A stretch of DNA of 64,000 bases from Mesorhabditis belari. Lineage: Eukaryota > Nematoda > Chromadorea > Rhabditida > Rhabditidae. The notes beneath the pieces are model-generated. The model made no database searches and was not told the DNA's origin. It saw only the letters and a program-made list of their open reading frames with translations. Where the stretch lies: contig CAUEEP010000939.1 in the NCBI GenBank assembly GCA_958450365.1, positions 1,488,001 to 1,552,000 of the forward strand, given 5' to 3'. Of this stretch, positions 1 to 10,839 are shown piece after piece. The position numbers and the translations under genes were made by a program. Each line of letters opens with the position of its first letter. The stretch's first letter is position 1.

Positions 1-1086
1 TGAAGAAGTTTTTGAAATGGGTCGACTGTCGGCGCTTCTTTTCCTCTTCAGCCGCTTTAGCAGCCTGAAAAGTTCAGTATAATATTTAAAAGTTATCCAT
101 AATCACCTCTTCTTCTCGCCTCTTAGCTTCCCTTTGTTCCTCCTTTTCTCGTTTAAGTTGAAGCTTTTCCTCTTCCTTCTTTTTCCGCTTCTCCTCTTCT
201 TCCTGCTTCTTCAACTCTCGTTCTTCGTCCTTTTTCCGTTTCCGCTCCTCCTCTTCTTTCTTCTTTTCTTCCTTCTCTTTCATCCGTTCTTCGGCTTCTC
301 GTTGTTTCTCTTCTTTCTTCTTCTCCTCTTCCTTTCGCTTTTCTTCTTTCTTTCGTTCTTCTTCTCGTCGTTTTTCTTCCCTTTCCCTTTCTTTCTTCTC
401 CTTCTCTTGCCTCTTCAACTCCAGTTGGCGCTCGCGTTCTTCCTAAAATGTTGATCGTTAAATTTCTCGGGCGAATATTGTCAAACAAAACTATTCTAAG
501 CGTCAAATATAAAATAGGATACCTTTGCACGTAGCTTTTCCTCGGTTTTCTTGAGTCGTTCTTGTTCTCGTAACCCCATCTTCTTGTTTAATCCCATCGG
601 AGTTCTAGTCGAATGTGGAGGATGAGCTGTGGACGATCGGCGAGACTAAATAGGCAGGGTTAACCTTGAATTTTGATCCAATTCGTAACTAGGCTCTAGA
701 AGTAGAAACTAGCTAAGTAGCAAGTAGCACTACCATTTTAGGGGTCGTTGAAGCTGCATCTTCCTCGTTTTCGGGCAATTCCACGATGCTTTTTTGCGAC
801 TCTGAATGGTCGGAGTCGGAGGACACCTCGAAGAGATCAATCTGAAATCATAAAATGAATCTTTTATAATTAAAATGAGTTTTTAAATTCATAAAGAATA
901 AAACATTAATACCTTTGACTTCTTTAATTCAACCTCATCATCGGAATGGGCTCGTTTACGTGTTTCTGGCTAAAACGTTTCCAGTTAGTTGTTTAAAAAA
1001 AGTAAATTCAATACCAGAGACGATCCATCCTTTTCTGGATTTTCCTGCGTTTCCTCACAGTGGTTCTCTTTTGCTTCGATGTCCAT
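1..1086 (-). CDS. chaf-1: Chromatin assembly factor 1 large subunit (p150-like), 5' part
   Basis: Histone H3-H4 chaperone subunit expected in the nucleus at replication forks. Six exons are visible, all with GT..AG borders: 1086-1015, 969-913, 841-734, 645-523, 442-107 and 64-1 (continuing off the window). The first ~250 residues read: a short acidic N-terminus, a basic patch (PETRKRAHSDDE), an acidic Ser-rich segment (SSDSDHSESQK), a Ser/Pro linker, then ~110 residues of almost pure Lys/Glu/Arg, the hallmark KER domain of CAF-1 p150. The next exon ends in STHFKNFF, matching in position the RFFQKP PIP-like motif that follows the KER domain in animal p150. The start lies 6-8 nt after a TTTCAG acceptor, typical of spliced-leader acceptance, and 231 nt downstream of the stop of the TPD52 gene on the same strand, so it is probably the second cistron of an operon. 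A generic KEKE-rich protein is the alternative; the FF motif argues against it. Confidence 0.83.
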
Positions 1087-1316
1087 ACCGCGTTACCTGA
1101 AAATTTAAAAATGAACACAGGCACAGGAAATACAGACCAAAAAATACAGAGAAGCACGGGAAATAAGGCACCAAAACGAAAGAAATTAGCAACCAATCAA
1201 GATCTGACTAGACTTAAAGGATTATGACCAAATCACAAAGATCTTAAGCTCGCAAATTGTGTACATATAAGGGATAAAATGACTAAACATTCACTAGGTA
1301 ATTTAAAAGATCCGTT

Positions 1317-2189
1317 TCATTCCTCGTCCTTTTTAGGGATCGTGTTGTAACCGGCGAGATGTTCGTAGCCTTTCTTGGCGACTTCGGCCGTTGAAGTGAG
1401 AGCTGTGTTCACCGATGACTCCACACTTTGAAAGACTTTGTTTCGACGCACAGCACTCCAGCCGCTTTTCACTGTGTCCCTCGTTTTCTCCATTCCCGCG
1501 TTTGCAACAGCCGCTGTCTTCTGAAAAATGAAATATAAATGGTGAAAACAGGCAAAATCTGATCTTATACTTTACACTCTGGTTTATTTTTAACTCATTA
1601 AAGTCTAAAAGTGGTCTTTTTTTCTTAATTGTTAAAAAAAATTTTTTTCTGATGCCAAAACCATCGATTTTGGAATAAAAATGTTGTTTAGCTCAAAATA
1701 TGTGCCATTAACCTGTTGAACATTTATTATCAGAGCTAAACCATATATTTTAAAAGCTTATTGCTAAATTAAAGTATCATCTTATTTTGCGTTAGATAAA
1801 GTGAAGTACCACTGTAAAATGCTTTATCTTAATCTACTACCTAAATCTAGAAAGCACTGGTTTATTCTAAAACCGCTCAAATCGCAACCAACCTTAACTG
1901 CATCGGTGTCCATCACAGTGCGAAAAGCGGTGCTCGTCTCATACGCGATCATATCGATGGGACGCGAGATTTTCATCTTCCGGCGCAACTCGAGTGCGTG
2001 CTCCTTTCGATTGGAAAGCACCATCTCGAGTGTGCCGATTTCTTCCTCGGTTTTCTTCAAATCGTCCAACAGCGCCTCTTTCTCGGCTTCGGTCAACGAG
2101 AGTCGCTTCAAATCGTCGTCGACACTGCTTCGCATTCCGGGTGCGCTATTCTCTGTGTTCTCCCATTCGTCCAGATCGATCACGCTCAT
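1317..2189 (-). CDS. Tumor protein D52 (TPD52) family protein
   Basis: Small coiled-coil adaptor of the TPD52 family, which acts in vesicle trafficking through homo- and hetero-oligomers. Two exons: 2189-1893 (99 codons) and 1520-1317 (68 codons with stop), total 166 aa; family members are about 180-220 aa. The N-terminal third has the family pattern LSLTEAEKEALLDDLKK then EEEIGTLEMVL, the heptad-rich helix ending in LRRKMKI. The second exon has the conserved TPD52 tail, GMEKTRDTVKSGWSAV, then FQSVESSVNTALTS and a Lys/Glu-rich end (KKDEE). A TTTAG acceptor 3 nt before the ATG suggests trans-splicing. It is upstream of chaf-1 on the same strand with a 231-nt gap, consistent with an operon. A foldback element begins only 24 bp upstream of the start. 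Confidence 0.9.
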
Positions 2190-2212
2190 TTTCTAAAGTA
2201 AAAACTGAGGGT

Positions 2213-2400
2213 CGCTACTTTGCGCGAAACTTTTTGCCCAACTCGCCATAACTTTCTTTTAAGTTAGGCAATCTTTATGATTTTGATGTCATTTTTTGTA
2301 AATCTCAACAAGTGCAACAAAATAACACCAAAATCATAAAGATTGACGCACTTAGAAGAAAGTCATGGCGAGTTGCGCAAAAAATTTGGCGCAAAGTAGC
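2213..2400. mobile_element. Foldback MITE, GCTACTTTGCGC family
   Basis: About 188 bp with terminal inverted repeats GCTACTTTGCGC / GCGCAAAGTAGC. The internal halves are mirror images around CATAACTTTCTTTTAAG, AATCTTTATGAT and GTCATTTTGT. There is no coding capacity. The same internal sequence recurs at about 35050-35225, 45890-46055 and 46062-46262, so this is a real dispersed family. This copy sits at the putative promoter of the TPD52 gene. Confidence 0.75.
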
Positions 2401-2453
2401 CATCGCCGTATAAAAATTTTGAATTGCATGAAAAGTGGAGTTTTTTCGGAAGT

Positions 2454-2930
2454 GGGACAAATGCGATCTTTTTTTGCGCACCCGGACATTTGCGCGCCTT
2501 TTTTTCCGCACTTAGCCCATTAGCGCACCTTTTTTCGCGTTTTAAAAAAGCTCTAAAAGCTAATATTAACCAATTTCTATTCCAAATGTTGTTTTTCTAG
2601 GTAATTTTAGGGTGTCGAATTCAAATTTTGACATAACAGAGCGTGTGAAACCAATTTGAAAGACAAAACAGCTAGATCAAATTACAGAAAATTGTCGATT
2701 TTTCTCTTTGTATAACTCCGTCCGTTTGTTTCCACAAGCTCTGATATGTCAAAATTTCGATTCTACGCCCTAAAATTACCTAGAAAAACAACTTTTGGAA
2801 TAGAAATTGGTTAATATTAGCTTTTTTAAAACGCGAAAAAAGGTGCGCTAATGGGCAAGGTGTGGAAAAAAAGGTGCGCAAATGTCCGGGTGCGCAAAAA
2901 AAGGTAGCATTTGTCCCACTCCCACTTATT
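2454..2930. mobile_element. Long foldback element
   Basis: About 475 bp. The left arm (from AGTGGGACAAATGCG, then TTTGCGCACCCGGACATTT, then CCTAGGTAATTTTAGGG-like sequence) is repeated in reverse complement in the right arm ending near CATTTGTCCCACT, with a centre near 2690. It is non-coding. A short relative of the terminal sequence (GTGGGACAAATGCGACC...TTGGTCCCAC) recurs at about 35722-35762. Confidence 0.7.
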
Positions 2931-3044
2931 CGGCCAATAAATAAGTGGACCAACAAAATTTACATAGAATAGAAAAGGGGGAAAATAGTACTGAAAATAA
3001 AGAAATTTAGAGCAAAAACTCAAAGTGGTTGGAATGACAAACTA

Positions 3045-3450
3045 CTAGAATTGGCTATCGGTATTTTGGAGTACTCGCCTTAAAACGAATATATCTTTAT
3101 GATTGTAGCTCCAAATGCTCTGAAACTTTTACCAATGGTAAACCAAAAGTTCAAGCTTCATTTTGGTAATTAATACGTACTGTTAGAAGAACAACGCATC
3201 TCAAAAAACCTTATCGATTATCGATAAGGGCTCGATAAGGGCTCGATAAGGTCATAACGATTGATTCGGCTTTTAGAGCTGCGTTTTGCGTGCTCTTCTA
3301 AGTATTAGGTACCAAAATGAAGCTTGAACTTTTGGCTTTCTAATAGTAAAAATTTCAGAGCATTTGAGTAGTCTTGTGCAAAGTTATAAGCTTTTTGCGG
3401 GACTACTCCAAAAATGTCGATAATATCGATAGCCAAGTCGTCAAACTATC
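3045..3450. mobile_element. Foldback element with ATCGATAAGG centre
   Basis: Mirror-image arms (TTGGCTATCGGTATTTTGGAG at the left, CTCCAAAAATGTCGATAATATCGATAGCCAA at the right, written here as approximate matches) flank a centre with repeats of CTCGATAAGG. An internally deleted relative, together with the flanking sequence AATTTAGAGCRAAAACTCAA, recurs at about 31570-31700. No coding capacity. Confidence 0.65.
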
Positions 3451-4380
3451 ATGAACTAGCCTCATGATAGGAATTTCAATACGAAAAATAGCAATTTTTG
3501 TTAAAAACGCTCATAAAAATCATGATTGCTTGAAATAGTTTCTTCCAAAGCTGAAATCTTTGATCAAAAAGCTGAAATCTTTGGTCAAAAAGCTGATTAT
3601 TGCATAACGTTTCACTAGCAACAAATAATAAAAGTACTTTTTGTAAATCTGGTTGGGGAAATCTGAAAAAATTAAAAATTCAGCCATTTCATATGCATTG
3701 ACTCAATACTCACTCAATTTTGTCGAAAATTTTCAAAAAAGCACTTGACATTAATAAAATTATTGTTAAAATTCCCGAAATTAAGTAGAATTTTCGCAAA
3801 CTTATCACCTAACTTTCCGCGATTTCATATTGGCGGGAGCGGGTATTGAAACTTGGCAAAAAGCCAGTTTCTCCGACCGTGCACCGTAGCTTTCCGTCGC
3901 GTTTCTCTTTTCACCAAATTCCTGAAAGAGGCTGCGTGACCGACGAGTAGAGAGAGAAAAGAGTCGAGAGCCGTTTTTCCCTTTTCGTCTTTTCCTTTTT
4001 CGACGAGTGAGAGATATCACCAAAAGTGGGCGGTGCAGGCCCCCCTCTTCCCCCAGTGCTCCCCGGTCCATTGATTGCGTAAATGACGGAGAGCCTTGAG
4101 GTCCTCTCCTCTTCTCCTTGTGGTCCTCCTCTTCTTTTCCTCTTCTAGGAGTTGCTCTCATTCCAAAAACCGCTCCCAGGACGGCCCCGCCTCTTCCCCT
4201 TTTCTCTTCTATGGCCCAAAAAGTCTTTTCTCTCCTTTCTGCAGATCCCGGACCCTTCGCGCATTTGTGTATATGCACTCGTCGTCTATTAATACCGTAC
4301 CCATTTTAATCTTATGTTCTTCTTCTGATCATTATCCTTGACTTACCGAATAACTTTTGCTAAATAAAGATGGTTGAGTC
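3451..4380. other. Intergenic stretch without a supported gene
   Basis: AT-rich to about 3800, then a pyrimidine/purine-biased GC-richer stretch (3800-4300) with GAGAGA/TCTCTC tracts and open frames on both strands. The longest (minus, 4278-3805, 157 codons) is low-complexity Arg/Lys/Glu with no recognisable domain or splice context. This could be an upstream promoter or 5' UTR exon of mef-2, but nothing in the sequence proves it. Confidence 0.4.
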
Positions 4381-4385
4381 CTTTA

Positions 4386-4590
4386 GATTCGTACAGGGTC
4401 CAGGCCCAGGGTCTACCTCCAGGTTCAGGGTCCAGGTCCAGGCCTAAGGTCCAGACCCAGGGTCCAGGCCCAGGGTCCAGGCTCAGGGCCCAGGTCCAGG
4501 TCCAGGCCTGGGGTCCGGACCCAGGGCCTAGGTCCAGGCTCAGGGTCCAGGTCGAGGTCCAGGATTTAGGTCCAGGCCCAGGAACTTTGG
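4386..4590. repeat. GGTCCAGG minisatellite
   Basis: GC-rich tandem array of variants of GGTCCAGGCCCAGG (12-14 bp unit). The open frame across it encodes only QGPGPG-type repeats and is a consequence of the repeat. Confidence 0.85.
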
Positions 4591-4739
4591 GCTTGATGTC
4601 CAGCTCTTTATTACCTCCAAGGTACCTTGGAAGTAAAGAGTACCATAAGCATCTACCTAGGGTACCTTAGAGCCTAACAATGCCTTGAGTACTCCAGGAT
4701 ATCTCATTAGAACACCCTCAGTAGCCTAGATATGCATTT

Positions 4740-5060
4740 TAAAGACCCGGGGCATCCTAGGGTACCCTGAAGGCATCTCCTAGGGTCCTAGGGTCCTAGG
4801 GTACCCCAAAAACATCTCCTAGGGTCCTAGGGTAATACCCTTAGTACTTCGTAGCCTGATACGTTCTACAGACCCAAGACAGCATAGCGTACCCTGTCTA
4901 ACAGTTCATTAAATACTCTAGTTTTTACATAGTGTCTAGTTTTTATAAGCTTCCAGCTAGAGTTAGGGCCCATAGGGCCTAACTGGGGCCCCACAGGGCT
5001 CCAGTTAGGCCTTCCTTTAGTACCCTATAGGGTCACCCATGGATAACTCCAAATCTAAAC
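4740..5060. repeat. CCTAGGGTACC low-order repeats
   Basis: Imperfect copies of CCTAGGGTACC and TAGGGTCCTAGGGT, followed by GGGCCCATAGGGCC and GGCCCCACAGGG near 4960-5010, which form short palindromes. Non-coding. From about 5061 to 5859 no gene is seen; there are only CTTTTCTC runs near 5475-5510. Confidence 0.6.
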
Positions 5061-5859
5061 TAAACTTTGTTCGAATCCTAGTTTAGACTCAACCCCGATT
5101 GACCTTGAGATTGTTATTTTCCGAGAAAACCCGATCCGGGTTCCAGATTAAACAGAGAGTCATCCCAGTCAGTCACCAACCGACGTCACTTTTGTTGATC
5201 TTCTTGGTGTGTTTTTCCAACAATCTATAAGAGCTGTTAGTGATCAAAAGAGAACCCGTTTAAGGGATCGCAAGGGAAATTCGAGGAAATTTCGATCCAA
5301 GAACAACTTTGGACTGTCCTCTGATAGACTAAACCTCTGCCGTGTCCTTGGCTTTGGCCTAGCCCGAACTGCTTGATTATAACTGGACTAGTTTTAGCCA
5401 AACTTTAATCTAATAGTAAGCTACGGAACAACCAGAAGCCATCCAAGAACAACCCTGATCCTTTTATCCCCATTTTCTCTCCTTTTCTCTCCTTTTCTCT
5501 CCTTTTCTCCCGTTTTTCAATCCTTTTCTGTCTATCATGAGGTGTCTATCTCTTTTTGATTTTCACTAGATTTTCTCTTTCTCTTTTCCTTTTTCTGTCA
5601 CCTGACACCGTCTCCAAGTATTTCTTTTCCCCTTTCCCTGATCGCTTATCATTACCCTTTGACTTTTTGTTCATTTTTTGGGATTGAAAGCTGTTCTAAC
5701 GGTATTTTCTTTTAAAAATCTTGCAAATCAATGTTGAATCTCTATTTTGGAATCTAGCGCAGTATTGATTTTGAAAAGTGCCCCTATTTTAGATAGCAGA
5801 GCGTCTATTGTAGCTGTTTTAAAAACTGTACTGTAGTCGTTCGGGATGCTGTAGCTAGG

Positions 5860-6300
5860 ACTATTGTAACTGTGCTAGGATTACTGTATCCTTTAGGCGT
5901 ACTGTAGCTAGGAGTCCTGTAACCGTTAGACATACTGTACCTAGGACTACTGTAGCCGTTAGACAGTCTGTAGTCAGGACTATTGTAGCTAGGATTCCTG
6001 TAACCGTTAGACATACTGTACCTAGGACTACTGTAGCTAGGACTACTGTAGCTAGGGTTCCTGTAGCCGTTAGACAGTCTGTAGCCGGGATTCCTGTAAC
6101 TGTTAGACATACTGTACCTAGGACTACTGTAGCTAGGGTTCCTGTAACCGTTAGACAGTCTGTAGCCAGGATTCCTGTAACCGTTGATATACTGTAGCTA
6201 GGATTCCTGTAACCGTTAGACATACTGTAGCTAGGAGTCCTGTAGCCGTTAAGCATACTGTAGCTAGGATTACTGTAACTGTTTCCTGGATTACTGTAGC
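5860..6300. repeat. CTGTAGCTAGGA / CCGTTAGACA minisatellite
   Basis: Tandem array of about 30-bp units made from CTGTAGCTAGGA, TTCCTGTAACCGTTAGACA and TACTGTACC. Two overlapping minus-strand frames stay open because the unit is mostly a multiple of three, giving SNGYRNPSYS-like repeats. No start context, splice site or conserved domain supports coding. Confidence 0.8.
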
Positions 6301-6349
6301 CATCATCTTTACTCTTTATATCTTTACCTGAAATGTACTTTGTGCTCTT

Positions 6350-6830
6350 TTATAAACGCACCCTTCTGGCGCACTAAATTCTTTACTTTTCTTGCTCCTT
6401 GCGAGAAAAATTGAACATTCAGGCGCCAGATAGGATGTGTTTACGAAAAAGCAAAACTACACCCAATCAAATCCAGTTTTCAATCTTTATTTTCATACTT
6501 TTAAACCGTAAAAACCCTAAAACCTCATCAACCAAGTGCACTAGAAGGCTCGCGTTTTTGAGAACGCACAAAGCACATCAACCATGTGCACCAGAAGACT
6601 CGCGTTTTCGAGAACGCACAAACCTCATCAACCAAGTGCACTAGAAGGCTCGCATTGTTGAGAACGCACAAAGCACATCAATCCCGAGTTTAATTTTGCT
6701 TTGTGTGTTTCTTTTTTTTTTGTAAACCCATCCTTTCTGGCATACGTGGCCTTTCTGGCAAAAGCCTCTGTGCCAAAAAGCTCATTTTTCCAAGAACACA
6801 AAGTACAGTAAAATTTTTCAGTTTCAGTCA
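6350..6830. repeat. Dispersed TTTCTGGCNCAC / CACAAAGTAC repeat, cluster 1
   Basis: Several copies of a 60-70 bp unit whose ends read CACCAGAARRCTCGCGTTTT and GAGAACGCACAAA, with reverse complements CTTTCTGGCGCAC and TTTGTGCTC nearby. The same unit forms clusters at 8535-9095 and 20795-21400 and single copies near 18640 and 23990. The halves occur in both orientations, as in decayed foldback or MITE sequence. The 6830-7250 stretch holds only simple TTTTC and AATTC runs. Confidence 0.6.
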
Positions 6831-7254
6831 AATTTTGAAATCAAAATTTTCAGCGACAAAAAGCGCTATTGAATCCGCCAAACAAGCGGATCATTTTTGA
6901 AAAAAAAAATCCACAAAAGGATTGTGTTTATCCAGAAAACAGAAAGAAGAAAAGAAAACGGAGAAATTTCTTTTCCTTTTTTCCCCATTTTCTCTAGATT
7001 TTCTTACATGGAAGTGCGTCAGATTTCGCGTGTTTTCTCAACTCCATTTTTCTCCATTTTTCCCTTTTTTCTTTTAAATTCTTTAAATTTCAATATCTCA
7101 ATCAATTTTTAAAGATCTTTTCTTCTTTTCGTCTTTCGTAATATCTTACAAAGACACAAATTCTCAGCTGTTTTTGGATTTCAAATTCTGATTCAAATTC
7201 TGATTCTGATTTAAATTCAAACTCAAAACCTCGACCTCGAGTCCTCGACCAACT

Positions 7255-7765
7255 TTAGCCCCCTCGTTCTCAGCCCCATTTTGAGATATTTTCATGTTTA
7301 ATATACCAAAAGATAGCGCTTAATCTCTTCTATCTTTTGGTAGATTAAACATAAAAGTTTCTTAAAATGGAGCTGAAAACAAGGCGTCTAAAGTTGGTCG
7401 AGGACTCGAGGTCGAGGCCGAGGTCGAGGTTGAGATCAACGTTAGACGCCTTGTTCTCAGCTCCATTTTGGGATATTTTTATGTTTAATATACCAAAAGA
7501 TAGAAGAGATTAAGGGATATCTTTTGGTATATTAAACATGAAAATATCTCAGAATGGGGCTGAGAACAAGGCGTCTAAAGTTGGTCGAGGACTCGAGGTC
7601 GAGGCCGAGGTTGAGGCCAACGTTAGACCCCTCGTTTTCAGCCCCATTCTAAGATATTTTTATGTTTAATATACCAAAAGATAGCGCTTAATCTCTTCTA
7701 TCTTTTGGTATATTAAACATAAAAATATCTCAAAATGGGGCTGAGAACGAGGGGTCTAAAGTTGG
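7255..7765. repeat. Tandem array of three long palindromes
   Basis: Three consecutive ~180-bp units. Each has a long hairpin whose arms read ATGTTTAATATACCAAAAGA and its complement around a TAATCTCTTCTATC centre, flanked by GCGTCTAAAGTTGGTCGAG and ACTCGAGGTCGAGGCCGAGG. The arms within each unit differ at only a few positions, so stable cruciforms or snap-back RNA are possible. The flank to about 8290 holds no supported gene. Confidence 0.8.
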
Positions 7766-8300
7766 TCGAGGGAGAGAGGCGTTTATTAGAGGAAATATGG
7801 TATCCCTATCAAACTTTTCAATACTCTCTTTCGAACAATTTCTCTCCTAATTACATTCCGCACATCTAGAAGCCGTTTTTATATCAAAATCGCACTTTCA
7901 GATTTATTCTCAACGCTTGCTGTCCATCGACACTCCCCAAGTGACACAGTAAGCCGCCCGTTGCGCACCCCATCACCCCAAAAAACGAGAATTGATGAAG
8001 GTGAGTGAAAAAGGACTCAAAAGAAGAAAAGGAATTGGGAATTGATGAAAAAGAAATCAAAAAGAGATTTGATATTGGACTCGGCTGGGCAAGGATGGGA
8101 CAGCGTGAAAATGGCTGAAAATGGTCTTGATTTGTATTCACTCCAATCATTTCCAACGCTTCTTCTTCTTCTTCCCTTTCTCTTCCCATCCATTCAAGTT
8201 TTTTTATAGCTAAATCAGCCGAAAAACTCGTCTAACCGAAAAAAGCTAAAAAAAACCCGGCGGTGGGTTTTTCTAGCCGAATTTTTTGAGACCGTCGCGT

Positions 8301-8384
8301 GGTCGCCATGGCGCAGTCGGTAGTGCGCTCATCTGCGGCCTCCAGACTCTCCGCGGGTCTCCGGGTTCGACCCCCCGTAGTGCC
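8301..8384 (+). ncRNA. tRNA-like Pol III unit
   Basis: Contains a canonical internal A box (TGGCGCAGTCGG) and, 54 nt later, a B box (GGGTTCGACCC), the layout of a class II-length tRNA. The two ends do not pair into a clean 7-bp acceptor stem, so I regard it as a tRNA pseudogene or tRNA-derived element rather than a working tRNA. Confidence 0.45.
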
Positions 8385-8534
8385 TTCGCATCTTCTCTGG
8401 AGCATTCTTTCTTTCTTTCTTTCTCAATTCTTTCTACTCTCAGGGAAATGTGATTCTCAGGGAATGTACCAGAAAGATGGTGTTTACAGATTTGAATCTG
8501 ATCCAGTAGACTTACAAACTAGCTGACGCTTCCC

Positions 8535-9095
8535 CGCTTCCCTGCGGTTCTGTGTGCCAGAAAGGGAACGTTTACATCAGAGCAGAGTTTAACTAGGTGT
8601 ACTTTGTGCTCTGATGTAAACGTTTCCTTTCTGGCACACAGAACCGCAACCATACCAGTGGACCATACACCCAGAAGCTTAATCCGATCGTACTTTGTAC
8701 TCTAATAAACGCACATTTCCTGGTACACAGGATTAACAGTTAGCTAAGGTTGACCGTGTAAACACACCCTTTCTAGCACACAGATTCACCCAAAAACCAT
8801 CGATTCAATGCACCAGAGCGCATGTGTTTCTGAGCACAAAGGTCCTAAATAATGAAATTTTTTAAACGATGCTTCTTCCTTGAAACCATCTTAATACTCA
8901 GCTAAATGATAGCCCATTAAGTATGCAAGAAACCGTGCGTTTCCCTGAGCAGAAAGTACACCTAGTTAAACTGTACTTTGTGCTCCGATGTAAACGTTTC
9001 CTTTCTGGCACACAGAACCAACCAGTGGACCAGACCAGTCCAGTGTACCAGAAAACTCGCGTTTCTCGGAGCACAAAGTACACAGCAAAAAAAAT
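8535..9095. repeat. Dispersed TTTCTGGCACAC / GTACTTTGTGCTC repeat, cluster 2
   Basis: Includes a good inverted repeat: GTGTGCCAGAAAGGGAACG near 8550 mirrored by CGTTTCCTTTCTGGCACAC near 8640. A second set lies at 8938-9085. From 9096 to 9700 only pyrimidine-rich simple sequence is seen. Confidence 0.6.
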
Positions 9096-9945
9096 CAGCA
9101 GTCTGACTGGCAAGCGTTTGATTGAGAGTTTGCTGTCATCAAAAAAAAAACCCTCATCAGTTTTCCCTCACGTTCGAAAGGGGAAAAAGACACAGCATAG
9201 CGACAGGAATTGATTGAAAAAGGAGAAAATGGGGAAAAGAAAAGAACTTTTCTTTTTGGCAAGTCAACGAAAAGAAATCTTCGGCCACTTTTCAAGGGGA
9301 GCTGAGGGCAGAGTTGAGGGGGCAGTCTCTAAAGGGCCCCCTCTTTTCCCCCCTTTTCCCCCTATATTTCTTCTTTTTCTTATTTTTCTTATTTTTTCTC
9401 CGAATGCCAACCCCTTTCAGACATCGATGTTTCTGTTCCTTTTCCGTTTTTCCTTTTTTTCTCATTTTTCTTTCCTTTTCCCTAAGATTTCCCCGACTTC
9501 AGCTCATTTTTTGAGAGACATCCTTTCCAGAAAAATCCCTCCCGGTCATCTGTGACCTATTTTTTACTCATCTATAACCATTTTTACTTAATCTTGGACT
9601 TTTATTGGAATTTCTTGGAATTAACTAGGCTTTTCCTGGGCTTAATCCTGTTTATCTACAATACTACTGACGAAAACCGATGATAAGACATTCTATAGGT
9701 TGACCTGATTACCCTAGTCTTGCTACAGGGATACAGCCTCTACGTGCCATTGTCTTGTCTGATTAACTGACAAGAGAATGGCACGTACAGGTTGTATCCC
9801 TACGGCCTGTACATGCCCCTGTAGGGATACAGTTTGTGCGTACCTTGTGGCTGTAAGGGTTCAAATCCAACTCTCACTTTCTGGCACATGATCTCTGCAG
9901 ATAGTCCAGGATTTTTTCTATCCCCGATTAAAGAAAACAAATCAA

Positions 9946-10022
9946 AGACCGAGGGCGGGATCGAACCCCGGACCTTGCTATCCAGAGACCATCCCACTAC
10001 CCACTAGGCCACCGGGTTCCGC
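9946..10022 (-). ncRNA. tRNA-like Pol III unit
   Basis: On the minus strand: A box GGTGGCCTAGTGGG and B box GGGGTTCGATCCC. T-rich sequence follows within about 25 nt. The acceptor stem is not convincing. It is closely related to the neighbouring unit at 10096-10178 (shared GGGA.GGTCTCT core). Confidence 0.45.
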
Positions 10023-10095
10023 GTGGCCATAATTGAAAAGCGCTCTTTAAGAAAAAACAGAAAAAACGGCCCATTAAGAAAAAACAGAAAAAAAC

Positions 10096-10178
10096 CGGGG
10101 GCGGGATCGAACCCAGAACCCCGGTCCCGCTGGCTACCGAGAGACCTTCCCACTATCCACTCGGCCACCGGTGCCCTC
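10096..10178 (-). ncRNA. tRNA-like Pol III unit
   Basis: On the minus strand: A box GGTGGCCGAGTGG, core AAGGTCTCTCGG, B box GGGTTCGATCCC. A run of seven T follows within 15 nt of the B-box arm, as expected for Pol III termination. Degenerate acceptor stem. Confidence 0.5.
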
Positions 10179-10839
10179 GTCGCCAGGGATGGAAAAACGC
10201 CCTTTAACCGGTCTTTAACCACTCCTTAAACCACTCCTTTAACCGCTCTTTAACCACTCCTTAAACCACTTATCTTACTTAATTTCAATTCAATTTTTTG
10301 CATTTACAAGCAAATTTTCATTCAGAATCATTACCGTAATTCAATTAAATAAATATCTTATTCAAAAGGCTAGCTTGACAAGAGAATGGCACGTACAGGC
10401 TGTACGTGCCATTCTCTAAGCCCTACAGCCTGTAGGGGTACACTTTGTGCGTACCTTGTGGCTGTAAGGGTACAGGTCCAACTCACCTACCAAATTTACA
10501 AGATATTCACTTATCTTCGTCTAAATCTTGCTCCAAACCATCACCAACCATTTTTGCAATGAGCCACGAAAGAAATTCTGATGTTATTTTGTCAATACAA
10601 TCAATGAATCAGTTTTTTCAACACCCTAACACCTCCCAGAACCCTAACACCTCCCAGAAAGTCGATTTCTCGACAAAATTCTTCTAATCACGAGATTTTT
10701 CAAATATTCACAGCTTTTTAATATCTTTTTTTTCATAATCTAATCCCTCTTTTCATTCTTAATCTCCATTTTATCGATAATAGGGGTCAATTTTTCATAT
10801 AAAGCTCATATTAGGCTGTACAGAAAGTTAAATTTGGTC

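Larger units (their letters stand above)
9700..10495. repeat. Duplicated GAGAATGGCACGTACAGG segment flanking two tRNA-like units
   Basis: The sequence TGACAAGAGAATGGCACGTA followed by GTGCGTACCTTGTGGCTGTA occurs at about 9770-9860 and again at about 10378-10475, both with short inverted repeats of GTACGTGCCATT. The two copies bracket the tRNA-like units at 9946-10022 and 10096-10178, as if the block was once a composite repeat. Confidence 0.55.

Noticed and set aside
134..530. Overlapping open frames on both strands opposite the chaf-1 Lys/Glu exon
   Set aside because: Low-complexity shadows of the KER-domain exon; no splice logic or domain.
3805..4278. 157-codon minus-strand open frame
   Set aside because: Compositionally biased (Arg/Lys/Glu/Gly), no homology that I recognise, no splice acceptor at its start; GC-rich spacer is the simpler view.
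4374..4670. QGPGPGS-repeat frame resembling collagen
   Set aside because: Lacks Gly-X-Y register and is explained by the GGTCCAGG array.
5805..6256. Repetitive SNGYRNPSYS frames suggesting a secreted repeat protein
   Set aside because: Produced by a 30-bp minisatellite; two frames are open at once and no signal peptide or splice context exists.
7255..7765. CRISPR-like direct repeats
   Set aside because: Repeats are palindromic units without unique spacers, in a eukaryotic genome.
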